Source: Massilimicrobiota sp. An134 (lineage in GTDB: Bacteria > Bacillota_I > Bacilli_A > Erysipelotrichales > Coprobacillaceae). From it: a DNA stretch of 64,000 nucleotides. The stretch is taken from assembly GCF_002160815.1 (NCBI RefSeq), contig NZ_NFLH01000004.1, positions 55,416-119,415 on the forward strand, read 5' to 3'. How positions within the stretch are numbered: the first letter of the stretch is position 1; each line of letters opens with the position of its first letter. This document shows positions 55,896 through 63,939 of this stretch, in pieces. Under the pieces are notes generated by a model, which did not search any database, was not told where the DNA came from, and saw only the letters and a program-made list of their open reading frames with translations. The translations under genes were made by a program, and so were the position numbers.

Positions 55896-56899
55896 AGCTA
55901 AGACATATCGCCATTATCGGCAGTCTGTTTCCATTTCTCATTGCGATAGTGCTTTTCTTTGGTGTGCTTATCAGTGCCGAGGACGACGACGGGGGCGGTG
56001 GCTCTTCCTCATGGGTAACGGGAATGAACCTCTCCGCAGAAGTCTTGAAACATCAGCCTATGGTGGAGAAATACGCCAGAGAATACGGCATATCCGAGTA
56101 TGTCCCCTATTTGCTGGCAATCATACAGGTGGAAAGTGGCGGGACAGCCGAGGACGTTATGCAGAGTTCCGAGAGTATGGGCTTACCGCCTAATTCCCTT
56201 GATACAGAAAGCTCAATCAAGCAGGGGTGCAAGTATTTTGCGTCCCTGCTTTCTTCAGCAGAAAATCAAGGCATAGAGGATATAAACGTCGTGGTACAGT
56301 CCTATAACTATGGCGGTGGTTATATTGGCTATGTATCTTCCAACGGGAAAAAGCACAGCTTTACGCTGGCAGAGAATTTCGCCCGTGACAAGTCTGGGGG
56401 GAAGAAAGTCACCTACACGAACCCTATCGCTGTCGCCCGCAATGGTGGCTGGCGTTACGGGTACGGGAATATGTTCTATGTGGAGCTTGTCAGCCAGTAT
56501 CTTACCGTCAGTCAAGTATCAGGCGAGCTGGCACAGAAGATAATGAACGAAGCTCTGAAATATCAAGGCTGGGACTATGTGTACGGCGGGAGCAATCCTA
56601 ACACTTCTTTTGACTGTTCGGGGCTGGTTCAATGGTGCTATGGCAAGGCAGGCATTTCCTTACCGAGAACGGCACAGACACAGTATGACGCTACCCAGCA
56701 TATCCCGCTTTCACAGGCACAGGCTGGGGATTTGGTATTTTTCCACAGTACCTACAATGCAGGAACATATGTAACTCACGTCGGTATCTATGTGGGAAAC
56801 AGCCAGATGTACCATGCTGGTGACCCGATAGGCTACGCCGACCTTACAAGCTCCTACTGGCAACAGCATTTGATAGGGGCTGGAAGAATTAAGCAATAG
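55892..56899 (+). CDS. Bifunctional lysozyme/NlpC-P60 peptidoglycan hydrolase (Tn916 Orf14, CwlT-like)
   Basis: 335 residues. Membrane anchor 5-28; lysozyme-like domain with catalytic Glu in IIQVESGGTAEDVMQ and the VVVQSYNYGGGYIGYV motif; NlpC/P60 domain with Cys in NTSFDCSGLVQWCYG and His in YVTHVGIYVG. Opens the cell wall for the mating channel (VirB1-like). The start overlaps the orf15 stop by 4 bp. Confidence 0.93.
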   Translation: MKLRHIAIIGSLFPFLIAIVLFFGVLISAEDDDGGGGSSSWVTGMNLSAEVLKHQPMVEKYAREYGISEYVPYLLAIIQVESGGTAEDVMQSSESMGLPPNSLDTESSIKQGCKYFASLLSSAENQGIEDINVVVQSYNYGGGYIGYVSSNGKKHSFTLAENFARDKSGGKKVTYTNPIAVARNGGWRYGYGNMFYVELVSQYLTVSQVSGELAQKIMNEALKYQGWDYVYGGSNPNTSFDCSGLVQWCYGKAGISLPRTAQTQYDATQHIPLSQAQAGDLVFFHSTYNAGTYVTHVGIYVGNSQMYHAGDPIGYADLTSSYWQQHLIGAGRIKQ

Positions 56900-56914
56900 A
56901 AAGGAATGGAAATC

Positions 56915-57808
56915 ATGTTCAAGAAGAAAGAAAAACCGATAAAGGAAAAGAAAGTCCGTACTATGAAAGTGGGGACGCATAAGAAGTCCGTCATTGCCCT
57001 CTGGGTGGTGCTTATCGCAAGCGTGAGCTTTGGTGTGTATAAGAATTTTACCGCTATCGACCAGCACACCACACATGAGATAGAAACCATACAGCTCCGC
57101 TTGAATGACACCAACGGCATAGAAAATTTCGTGAAGAACTTTGCGAAGTCCTATTATACATGGAGCAACAGTAAGGAAGCTATCGAAGCAAGGACACAGG
57201 CTATTAATGCCTATCTGACACAGGAATTGCAGGATTTGAATGTTGATACCGTGAGGACGGATATACCGACCAGCTCCACAGTCACAGACGTGCTAATCTG
57301 GGAAGTGGAACAGTCTGGAGAGAACACTTTTTCTGTTACTTACGAAGTAGATCAGCAGATCAAAGAGGGCGACCAGACAAGGAACGTATCAGAAACCTAT
57401 ACCGTGACCGTCCATGTGGACGCTGACGGGAATATGGTGATTATCCAGAACCCAACCCTCGCTCCTGCTATGAAAAAATCTGATTATGAGCCAAAGGCAC
57501 AGGAAGCAGACAACAGTGTGGACGCTGACACAGTAAATGACGCTACGGCGTTTCTGGAAACATTTTTTAAGCTGTACCCTACCGCAACGGACAAGGAGCT
57601 TGCCTACTATATAGAGGGAAATGCTCTTGAACCGATAAACGGGGACTATCTCTTTTCCGAGCTTGTCAATCCTGTATTCACGGCTGACGGCGACAATGTG
57701 AAAGTGAGCGTAGCGGTGAAGTTCATTGACAATCAGACAAAGGCGACACAGGTATCACAGTATGAGCTGACGCTTCAAAAGGATATCAACTGGAAAATCA
57801 TAGATTAA
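56915..57808 (+). CDS. VirB8-like conjugal transfer protein (Tn916 Orf13, TcpC family)
   Basis: 297 residues. One membrane segment near 25-45 after a basic stretch (KKKEKPIKEKKVRTMK), then two NTF2-like extracytoplasmic domains (about 60-170 and 190-297). Structural scaffold of the channel. ATG at 56915 gives 9 bp from AAAGGA; an ATG at 56906 touches that site. Last recognised transfer gene; a strong terminator follows. Confidence 0.88.
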   Translation: MFKKKEKPIKEKKVRTMKVGTHKKSVIALWVVLIASVSFGVYKNFTAIDQHTTHEIETIQLRLNDTNGIENFVKNFAKSYYTWSNSKEAIEARTQAINAYLTQELQDLNVDTVRTDIPTSSTVTDVLIWEVEQSGENTFSVTYEVDQQIKEGDQTRNVSETYTVTVHVDADGNMVIIQNPTLAPAMKKSDYEPKAQEADNSVDADTVNDATAFLETFFKLYPTATDKELAYYIEGNALEPINGDYLFSELVNPVFTADGDNVKVSVAVKFIDNQTKATQVSQYELTLQKDINWKIID

Positions 57809-57813
57809 TATTT

Positions 57814-57856
57814 AAACATAGGCACACTAATTCTAATATTTAGAGTGCCTATGTTT
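57814..57856 (+). terminator. Terminator of the transfer operon
   Basis: Perfect 12-bp stem AAACATAGGCAC (57814-57825) / GTGCCTATGTTT (57845-57856). Confidence 0.85.
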
Positions 57857-57859
57857 CTA

Positions 57860-57916
57860 TTGACATTTCACGGGTAAAGGTATATATTAAAATTAACCTA
57901 TTAACCAAAAGGTTAA
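57860..57916 (+). promoter_or_regulatory. Promoter and operator of the ABC-transporter cargo
   Basis: TTGACA (57860-57865), 17-bp spacer, TATATT (57883-57888), then the inverted repeat TTAACC-AAAA-GGTTAA (57901-57916) with an extra TTAACC at 57893-57898. The operator lies just past the start point, as for a repressor; the GntR or SdpR-like regulator downstream are candidates. Confidence 0.75.
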
Positions 57917-57938
57917 ATGGTGGAAAGAGGTGTTTTCT

Positions 57939-58688
57939 ATGTTACAGGTTTCTGACCTTTCATTTCATTACGACCCTCACATGGCTATTCTGAATAATCT
58001 TTCATTTTATATTTCAGAGGGAGAAATAGTGGGATTGTTAGGTAAAAACGGTGTAGGAAAGACTACAACGCTAAAATTAATTTTAGGATTATTACCTATT
58101 GAAAAAGGTACAATTACTCTTGAAAATTATTCTTTAGATACACACCCTTTGCAATATAAAAAGATAATAAATTATGTTTCCGACAATCATGATTTATACA
58201 ATAATCTTACTGGAAATGAATATCTGAATTTTATTGCAGATATGTACGAAGTGCCTGCTACAATCAGAAAGCAAATTTATATTCCATTGATTAATGAATT
58301 TCAAGTGGAAAAATATTTAAGCCAGCCCATAAAGAAATTATCGCATGGAACAAAACAAAAAATTGCTATAATATCTTCTCTAGTTAATGACCCTATATTA
58401 TGGGTGTTAGACGAGCCTATGACAGGTTTAGATGTAGAAGCTGTTCAAGTTTTAAAAAAAATTATAAAATCTAGAACTAACAGTAAAAAGTCTGTTTTGT
58501 TTTCTACTCACATATTAGAAATGTGTGAGAACCTTTGTGACAGAATTATTATAATGCAATCGGGTAGTATTAAGAAAACAATTACATTTAAAAATAATCC
58601 TCTTGATATTCCTTTGGAAAGCATTTATAGAGAGGTGATTAATGATGACACATTGGATAAAAATTGCTCGACTGAGCAAAACGCTTAG
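57939..58688 (+). CDS. ABC transporter ATP-binding protein (ICE cargo)
   Basis: 249 residues. Walker A GLLGKNGVGKTTTLK, signature KKLSHGTKQK, Walker B LWVLDEPMTGLD, H-loop FSTHIL. Similar in type to ABC-2 export ATPases for lantibiotic immunity or drug efflux. ATG at 57939 is 8 bp from AAAGAGG; a GTG at 57930 is in frame. It overlaps the permease gene by 47 bp. AT-rich, unlike the transfer genes. Confidence 0.88.
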   Translation: MLQVSDLSFHYDPHMAILNNLSFYISEGEIVGLLGKNGVGKTTTLKLILGLLPIEKGTITLENYSLDTHPLQYKKIINYVSDNHDLYNNLTGNEYLNFIADMYEVPATIRKQIYIPLINEFQVEKYLSQPIKKLSHGTKQKIAIISSLVNDPILWVLDEPMTGLDVEAVQVLKKIIKSRTNSKKSVLFSTHILEMCENLCDRIIIMQSGSIKKTITFKNNPLDIPLESIYREVINDDTLDKNCSTEQNA

Positions 58689-60240
58689 TAAGATAAATTT
58701 CAGCTTTTTAAATGCTCGATACAAGTTTAAAAAACGAATGGATTTTTATACGATTGTACTTACTTGTTTTATCTTAAGTATTGTAGGTGTGATTTATTAT
58801 TATTACTTTACAATGATAGAGCAATTTTATCTTGGATTAGTAGATTTAGGAATGAACACTGTATTTTTCCGTCTTGTGTTTTGCGGAATAGCGGTTCTAC
58901 TGACAGTAATGTGCATATTTTTACTGATAAATACATTTTGTTTTTCAAAAGATATCGAACAGTTTCAAATGTTCCCTATGCCACCCTCTGATATTTTTAC
59001 TAGCAAATACCTTATAGCAACACTCTTTTGCTATAGTATAGAAATACTAATTTTATTACCGATATGTATAATTCAAACTCAATATATGAAAGATGCTTCT
59101 ATACTCATTACTTATCTTTCTACTGCAATAATACTACCGCATATTATACTGCTTCCGCTGGCAATCATAGTTACTATTTGTTTAAAAATCTCTATGATTT
59201 GCAAGGGCAAGAAAGTCATTTTAAGTGTTAGTGGAATAGTTATATACTTAATAGGAATAATTGTTTACGGAATAGTTTCTATAAATTGGTCTATGAGTGC
59301 TGACCAAGATTTATCAAATTGGTTGAATAAGGTAATTGTACCGTTTCCGTTTTTTAATCAATATATCGCTTTACCTATTACTCTACAATTATCCTGCATT
59401 ATTTTTTCGATACTCTCCTTTGTAGGATATTATTATATGTGCAATTTCATAATAGGAAATAAATTTACTATCTACAACAGCAAAGCAAGTATTAAACAAA
59501 ATAAGATACTTTTTAATTCGTCAGCAAAATTAAAAAGTTATTTGATAAAAGAGTACAAAATATTTTTTCGTAATCCAATGTATATAATAAATGGATTATT
59601 TGGGACACTTATTACACCGTTTTTATTGCCTTTGTCTTTTCGCATAACTAGTACCGCTGATAGTATAGAACAAATAAGAACGCTGATAACAACTCCAAAA
59701 TTTTCAATTTATGCTGTATTGTTCGCTCTTGTGGTGGTTATATTTACATCTTCTATTAATGTGATCGCATCAAGTAGTTTCTCCAGAGAAGGTGCAAATT
59801 ACTGGATAGCTGAAATTATTCCTTATTCAATAAAGCAACAGGCTTTTGCAAAATTTCTGTTTTCTACAAGTATATCTATTGCTGGAATTATAATGAATTG
59901 CTTAATATTTAAGTTTTATTTTCATTATAGTTTTATGCAAACGGTTTGGATTGCTATGATTGGCACTTTATTTGTTACCTTATGGAATTTAATCGGAGTA
60001 TTTATTGATATGAAGCGTCCTAAATTAGACTGGACGAACGAAACAGAAGCAATTAAACAAAATATTAATGTAATTTTATCCATTATTATATGTATCTCTA
60101 TTTCGATTGGTTTTTGTTTCGTCATTTTTAAAATGCTACAAAAAAATTTGCCAGTGTACGCAATTATATGTTTTACATTATGCAGTTTGCTTGCTTTGAT
60201 ATTTCTTGTGTGTAAAGGTATTACATCAAATAGAGAGTAA
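58642..60240 (+). CDS. Large ABC transporter membrane protein (ICE cargo)
   Basis: 532 residues with about 12 hydrophobic segments and a cytosolic N-terminus (MMTHWIKIARLSKTLSK). The size points to an ABC-2-type exporter permease of the fused kind. GAGGTG precedes ATGATG at 58642. It works with the ATPase encoded in the overlapping frame upstream. Substrate unknown; immunity against a peptide antibiotic is suggested by the SdpRI-like genes that follow (inference). Confidence 0.78.
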   Translation: MMTHWIKIARLSKTLSKINFSFLNARYKFKKRMDFYTIVLTCFILSIVGVIYYYYFTMIEQFYLGLVDLGMNTVFFRLVFCGIAVLLTVMCIFLLINTFCFSKDIEQFQMFPMPPSDIFTSKYLIATLFCYSIEILILLPICIIQTQYMKDASILITYLSTAIILPHIILLPLAIIVTICLKISMICKGKKVILSVSGIVIYLIGIIVYGIVSINWSMSADQDLSNWLNKVIVPFPFFNQYIALPITLQLSCIIFSILSFVGYYYMCNFIIGNKFTIYNSKASIKQNKILFNSSAKLKSYLIKEYKIFFRNPMYIINGLFGTLITPFLLPLSFRITSTADSIEQIRTLITTPKFSIYAVLFALVVVIFTSSINVIASSSFSREGANYWIAEIIPYSIKQQAFAKFLFSTSISIAGIIMNCLIFKFYFHYSFMQTVWIAMIGTLFVTLWNLIGVFIDMKRPKLDWTNETEAIKQNINVILSIIICISISIGFCFVIFKMLQKNLPVYAIICFTLCSLLALIFLVCKGITSNRE

Positions 60241-60281
60241 TGACCTTTCATATATACTCATTAATAAAGGAGGAATGAATT

Positions 60282-60488
60282 ATGAGTAAAAAGAATTTGA
60301 TTACTGCTGTATTATTGGTTGGGACATTTATAGTTTTGCTTGTGGCAACATTTTTTCTCCCAGAAAAGATACCATTCCATTTTGACGCTAATGGAGATGC
60401 TGGCTGGTATGCAAGTAAATATTTTATTCTATTACTTACACCTGTTCCATATTTAATCTATCATCAATTTACCCACAAGAAAAAATGA
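60282..60488 (+). CDS. DUF1648 mini-protein (SdpI N-terminal-like)
   Basis: 68 residues: a membrane helix (8-27), the DUF1648 signature LPEKIPFHFDANGDAGWYASK, and a second helix. DUF1648 is normally the N-terminal unit of SdpI-type immunity proteins; here it stands alone before an SdpR/SdpI pair. AAAGGAGG precedes the ATG. Confidence 0.78.
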   Translation: MSKKNLITAVLLVGTFIVLLVATFFLPEKIPFHFDANGDAGWYASKYFILLLTPVPYLIYHQFTHKKK

Positions 60489-60521
60489 ATACAGTAAGAT
60501 TTAGAAAGGGGACTGTCATTA

Positions 60522-60818
60522 ATGACTACTGTATTTAAAGCTCTGTCAGATGACACACGAAGACAAATTTTAAAATTGCTTGCAAATGGCGACATGACAG
60601 CAAAGGAGATTTCCGAAAATTTTACAATATCAAAACCTGCTATATCAAAACATCTTGATATTTTAAAAGAAGCAAGATTAGTAACAAGTGAGCGGACAGG
60701 TATGTCGGTTACTTACTCCCTTAACGCTTCTGTTTTACAAACAACATTAGGTGCTTTTTTGGATTTCTTTGACAATAAAGCAACTGGAAAAGAGGATAGT
60801 GAAAATGAAAATATTTAA
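60522..60818 (+). CDS. SdpR-like ArsR-family autorepressor
   Basis: 98 residues. The winged helix matches SdpR (VFKALSDDTRRQILKLLANGDMTAKEISENF ... SKPAISKHLDILKEA). In Bacillus, SdpR represses its own sdpRI operon and is titrated to the membrane by SdpI bound to the SDP toxin. GAAAGGGGA precedes the ATG. It overlaps the SdpI-like gene by 14 bp. Confidence 0.85.
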   Translation: MTTVFKALSDDTRRQILKLLANGDMTAKEISENFTISKPAISKHLDILKEARLVTSERTGMSVTYSLNASVLQTTLGAFLDFFDNKATGKEDSENENI

Positions 60819-61416
60819 ATATTTAAATATGCTTTTGCTGATTATTTTCATTGTGGGAACAATTATCCTATATGAAAACATTCCTTGTGAAATTACATTG
60901 TTTATGCAAAGCCCTGTTCGAGCGGTTTTCATTGGAGTTGTTTTTGTTATTCTCCTAATATTGGCATTTGTATCACTATATCCGCAAAAAATATCAAGAA
61001 GCAATGATACAGTGAGAAATGAAATTACATTGGTTGTTTTGAACCTTTTGGGGATTGGAATATTTCTTTACTATTTTGCAATCATAGCAAAGTATAAAGG
61101 TTTTCAAATTGATTATTTGAAAGTAGTTATACTTATCATTGGCGTTTTGATGATTTTGATAGGTAATTTCTTACCACAAATGCCTTTTCGTAGTCGTATA
61201 GGCTTTAAATTACCTTGGATATTAAAAGATAAATTATGCTGGCAAAAAACACATAGATTTGCAGGATATACAGCAATTCCATTTGGTATTATCCAATGTT
61301 TGCTTGTTCTATTTGTTCCAAACAATAACGTAATTTTCATCTTTGGTATTGGTTCTTGGATTATAGTTGTATGTATTTATTCTTTATTTGTAAGAAATGC
61401 TAACCGCAAAAATTAA
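60805..61416 (+). CDS. SdpI-family immunity-type membrane protein
   Basis: 203 residues, six hydrophobic segments, with the SdpI C-terminal pattern GNFLPQMPFRSRIGFKLPW and DKLCWQKTHRFAGY. SdpI confers immunity to the killing peptide SDP and acts as its sensor. ATG at 60805 lies within the SdpR-like gene; the frame is open further upstream. No SDP toxin gene is visible, so this is probably protection carried by the ICE. Confidence 0.85.
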   Translation: MKIFKYLNMLLLIIFIVGTIILYENIPCEITLFMQSPVRAVFIGVVFVILLILAFVSLYPQKISRSNDTVRNEITLVVLNLLGIGIFLYYFAIIAKYKGFQIDYLKVVILIIGVLMILIGNFLPQMPFRSRIGFKLPWILKDKLCWQKTHRFAGYTAIPFGIIQCLLVLFVPNNNVIFIFGIGSWIIVVCIYSLFVRNANRKN

Positions 61417-61483
61417 TATAAATAATTGTTTATGGGATATTTGATAATTGATATTTATACTTGTTTAAGGTTGGTGGTGGTAA

Positions 61484-61882
61484 ATGGAAAAGAAATCCTT
61501 GAAAAACGAGTTTGCTGGTGTAAAATGCAAATATCGACTGATTGCACAAGACATTCAGTTCAATATTTTTTTGACTCGTATGAAAGCCAACACTCCACTA
61601 CCTAGTGTGAGGTCGTATGCTGAAAAGTATAGTGTTTCTCCAAATACAATAGTTTGTGCTTTTCGTCTGCTAAAAAATAATGGAGTAATATATTCCAATC
61701 GCACAAATAATTATTGTGTTTCTGAGAAAATTGAGCAAATAAGAATAATGATAGCCGACAAACTAATTTGCAATTTAATTACAGATATGGAACATTTAGG
61801 GTATTCACATAAAGAATTTTTACAAATATTTAATGATTATTTAGATACAGTGGAAGCAGGTGATATTATGGGAAAATGTTAG
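61484..61882 (+). CDS. GntR-like winged-helix regulator
   Basis: 132 residues. YtrA-type winged helix (FNIFLTRMKANTPLPSVRSYAEKYSVSPNTIVCAFRLLKNNGVI) with a short helical tail. It ends ...DIMGKC with the stop TAG overlapping the start of the next gene by 7 bp. GGTGGTGG precedes the ATG. Could control the ABC-transporter operon at 57939, whose operator has the right form. Confidence 0.78.
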   Translation: MEKKSLKNEFAGVKCKYRLIAQDIQFNIFLTRMKANTPLPSVRSYAEKYSVSPNTIVCAFRLLKNNGVIYSNRTNNYCVSEKIEQIRIMIADKLICNLITDMEHLGYSHKEFLQIFNDYLDTVEAGDIMGKC

Positions 61883-62283
61883 TTGTAGAATTTACTGATA
61901 AAGAAATTGACTTGCTTCAACAGGCATTAAAATGTCTATTGGAAAAATTGAATGATACCTCTACATTAGCGGATTTTAAAATCACAGATATATCTATTAA
62001 CCCTTACACCCGTGAAGTGTTAAATAAAGACGGCAGTCAAGTTCATCTGACTGCAAGAGAATTTGACCTATTATACTTTTTATACATACACAGAGGACAG
62101 GTATTCACAAAAGAACAGATTTATGAGAAAGTATGGGGATATGACAATGCACCAGACGCAAGCAATCTTTCCTCATTCATCAGAAAGTTAAGACTGAAAA
62201 TAGAACCATACCCAGACAATCCACGATATATCATCACTGTCTGGGGTGTGGGATATAAATTCAGCGAAGAAGAAAAACCGTAG
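61876..62283 (+). CDS. Stand-alone OmpR/PhoB-type winged-helix protein, copy 1
   Basis: 135 residues. The C-terminal 95 form an OmpR-type winged helix (VHLTAREFDLLYFL ... GQVFTKEQIYEKVWGYDN ... VWGVGYKF). The N-terminus is only about 35 residues (MLVVEFTDKEIDLLQQAL) with no receiver domain. ATG at 61876 sits in ATGGGAAAATG, so it may be reached by coupling or by a -1 shift on GGGAAAA (61870-61876). Its last 150 bp and terminator are identical to those of copy 2 at 63535. Confidence 0.82.
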   Translation: MLVVEFTDKEIDLLQQALKCLLEKLNDTSTLADFKITDISINPYTREVLNKDGSQVHLTAREFDLLYFLYIHRGQVFTKEQIYEKVWGYDNAPDASNLSSFIRKLRLKIEPYPDNPRYIITVWGVGYKFSEEEKP

Positions 62284-62344
62284 CTGTATTTCACAATTCA
62301 TTGTGATCTGCACGCTACGGTTTTATCTATTGAACTGATTTCTT
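62134..62344 (+). repeat. 211-bp exact direct repeat, copy 1
   Basis: Identical by eye to 63790-64000 (offset 1656 bp): the 3' part of a winged-helix gene, its stop, the terminator and 20 bp beyond. Copy 2 reaches the window edge, so the true length may be greater. Confidence 0.9.
62276..62324 (+). terminator. Terminator of winged-helix gene copy 1
   Basis: AACCGTAGC (62276-62284) / GCTACGGTT (62314-62322) enclosing TCACAAT-tc-ATTGTGA, followed by TTTATC. Confidence 0.85.
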
Positions 62345-62391
62345 GGCTTCCCTTTCTGCTAAAATTTCTGTACTTTAGTAATGAAATATTA

Positions 62392-62397
62392 TATAAT
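62392..62397 (+). promoter_or_regulatory. Likely -10 box of the methyltransferase leader
   Basis: TATAAT at 62392-62397 without a good -35; the first element of a roughly 255-nt leader region (62400-62659) that contains a mini-ORF and two terminators. ACGGTAACTA (62404-62413) and its reverse complement TAGTTACCGT (62623-62632) bracket that leader. Confidence 0.5.
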
Positions 62398-62421
62398 AAA
62401 GTCACGGTAACTACAAAGGAG

Positions 62422-62454
62422 ATGATGAAATCCGGCGCATTTGATGTTACATAA
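62422..62454 (+). CDS. Putative leader peptide (MMKSGAFDVT)
   Basis: AAAGGAG directly precedes ATGATG (62422, 62425); the frame reads MMKSGAFDVT to TAA at 62452-62454. The spacing to the ribosome site is short. Lying upstream of two terminator hairpins and a methyltransferase gene, it fits a regulatory leader. Inference from arrangement. Confidence 0.4.
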   Translation: MMKSGAFDVT

Positions 62455-62511
62455 TCGGTAACATAAATGAAACGTGGAAAAATCAAAATAATCATGAATT
62501 GCATATATTTT

Positions 62512-62539
62512 AAAATCTGTTCGAGCAGATTTTGTTTTT
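62512..62539 (+). terminator. Leader terminator 1
   Basis: AAAATCTG (62512-62519) / CAGATTTT (62526-62533), loop TTCGAG, then GTTTTTG. Confidence 0.7.
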
Positions 62540-62558
62540 GTGCTTTAATTGATTATCT

Positions 62559-62623
62559 GAAATTTCCACAGAAAACGAATAATATTAAATTAGTTTAACT
62601 GTGGGAATTTCCACAGTTTTTTT
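62559..62623 (+). terminator. Leader terminator 2 with competing antiterminator arm
   Basis: Terminator ACTGTGG (62598-62604) / CCACAGT (62611-62617) followed by T7. Upstream, GAAATTTCCACAG (62559-62571) repeats the right arm and can pair over 13 bases (one U-G) with CTGTGGGAATTTC (62599-62611), which would prevent terminator formation. Two mutually exclusive folds are directly visible; the trigger is not. Confidence 0.65.
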
Positions 62624-62659
62624 AGTTACCGTAATATAAAATTGAAAGGATAGCTTATT

Positions 62660-63490
62660 ATGAAAAATATATTTTCTATTATTTGTAAAAAGCCGGAGTT
62701 GTTTGAAGAAAGTCAAAAAAATATGTGGAATGATGAGTACATTTCAAAAAATATGTTAAAAGCCCACTTGAATAAAAATTTAGACTCCGCAACTAGAAAT
62801 TATGATTTTGTAAAACAATCCGTAGAGTGGATTGCTCGTATACTTCCTCCAACAGAATATCCAAATTTATTAGATTTAGGATGTGGGCCAGGGATTTATA
62901 GCGAGCTGTTTTTTGAAAAGGGCTATAATGTTAAAGGTGTAGACCTATCGGAAAGGTCTATTCGCTTTGCAAAAAAATCCGCTTTGCAAAAAATGCTTAA
63001 TATTGAATATCAGTGCGGTGATTATACGAAACTCTCCTTTGAATATGGTTATAATTTAATTTCACTTATTTACTGTGATTTTGGGGTACTATCTACTTTC
63101 ACAAGGAAAAAAATTCTCTCTAAGATTTATGAAGCGTTATTGCCAAATGGAGTTTTCCTTTTTGATGTGTTTACTCCTCAAAAGTATATTGATGTCAAAG
63201 AAATTAGAGAATGGAATGTTGAAAAAAATGGATTTTGGACTGAAGAATTATGCTTGGTATTACATTCTTTTTATCGTTATGATGAATATAACACTTTCTT
63301 AAATCAATACGTAATTTCTACTGAAAATAATATTGAATACTTCAATATTTGGGAGCATACATTTACGCTTCAAGAATTGAAAAAAGATTTAAAAGAGGCT
63401 GGTTTCACAGAATTTGAATGTTGGGGAAATATTGCAGGGAAAGTATACAAAGAAACAGACACTACCATGTGTATATTAGCACGCAAATAG
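62660..63490 (+). CDS. Class I SAM-dependent methyltransferase (ICE cargo)
   Basis: 276 residues. SAM loop LLDLGCGPGIYSELFFEKG, acidic VKGVDLSERS, then CGDYTKL, LIYCDFGVLS and the post-motif LPNGVFLFDVFTPQ. A small-molecule or RNA target cannot be told apart from sequence. GAAAGGA precedes the ATG. The leader with mini-ORF and terminator/antiterminator suggests induction, as for some antibiotic-resistance methyltransferases. Paired with winged-helix copy 2 downstream. Confidence 0.82.
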   Translation: MKNIFSIICKKPELFEESQKNMWNDEYISKNMLKAHLNKNLDSATRNYDFVKQSVEWIARILPPTEYPNLLDLGCGPGIYSELFFEKGYNVKGVDLSERSIRFAKKSALQKMLNIEYQCGDYTKLSFEYGYNLISLIYCDFGVLSTFTRKKILSKIYEALLPNGVFLFDVFTPQKYIDVKEIREWNVEKNGFWTEELCLVLHSFYRYDEYNTFLNQYVISTENNIEYFNIWEHTFTLQELKKDLKEAGFTEFECWGNIAGKVYKETDTTMCILARK

Positions 63491-63534
63491 CAGAACTATT
63501 TTAATTGTAGCGGGGTGATATACATGGGAAAATA

Positions 63535-63939
63535 TTGATTATAGAATTTTCTGATAATGAGGAAAATGTATATTCTCAAACAATCGAATTGCTCTCTAAA
63601 CAGTTACGTACTTCTCCTATGATTATACAGCAGGAAGTAAAAGGATTAAATATAAATCCTTTTACTCGTACCGTTACTGATGACAAAGGAAATAAAATAC
63701 ATCTAACCGCTAAAGAATTTGACCTACTGTATTTTCTTTCCAGCCACAAAGGACAGGTATTCACTAAGGAACAGATTTACGAAAATGTGTGGGGATATGA
63801 CAATGCACCAGACGCAAGCAATCTTTCCTCATTCATCAGAAAGTTAAGACTGAAAATAGAACCATACCCAGACAATCCACGATATATCATCACTGTCTGG
63901 GGTGTGGGATATAAATTCAGCGAAGAAGAAAAACCGTAG
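63535..63939 (+). CDS. Stand-alone OmpR/PhoB-type winged-helix protein, copy 2
   Basis: 134 residues from TTG at 63535 (MIIEFSDNEENVYSQ...). The C-terminal winged helix is near-identical to copy 1; the N-terminal part differs. The only good ribosome site (CGGGGTG, 63511-63517) points to ATG at 63524, which reads MGKY then stops at 63536-63538. Joining the frames by a -1 shift on GGGAAAA (63526-63532) would give MGKILIIEF. Otherwise translation is coupled through the overlapping stop. Confidence 0.75.
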   Translation: MIIEFSDNEENVYSQTIELLSKQLRTSPMIIQQEVKGLNINPFTRTVTDDKGNKIHLTAKEFDLLYFLSSHKGQVFTKEQIYENVWGYDNAPDASNLSSFIRKLRLKIEPYPDNPRYIITVWGVGYKFSEEEKP

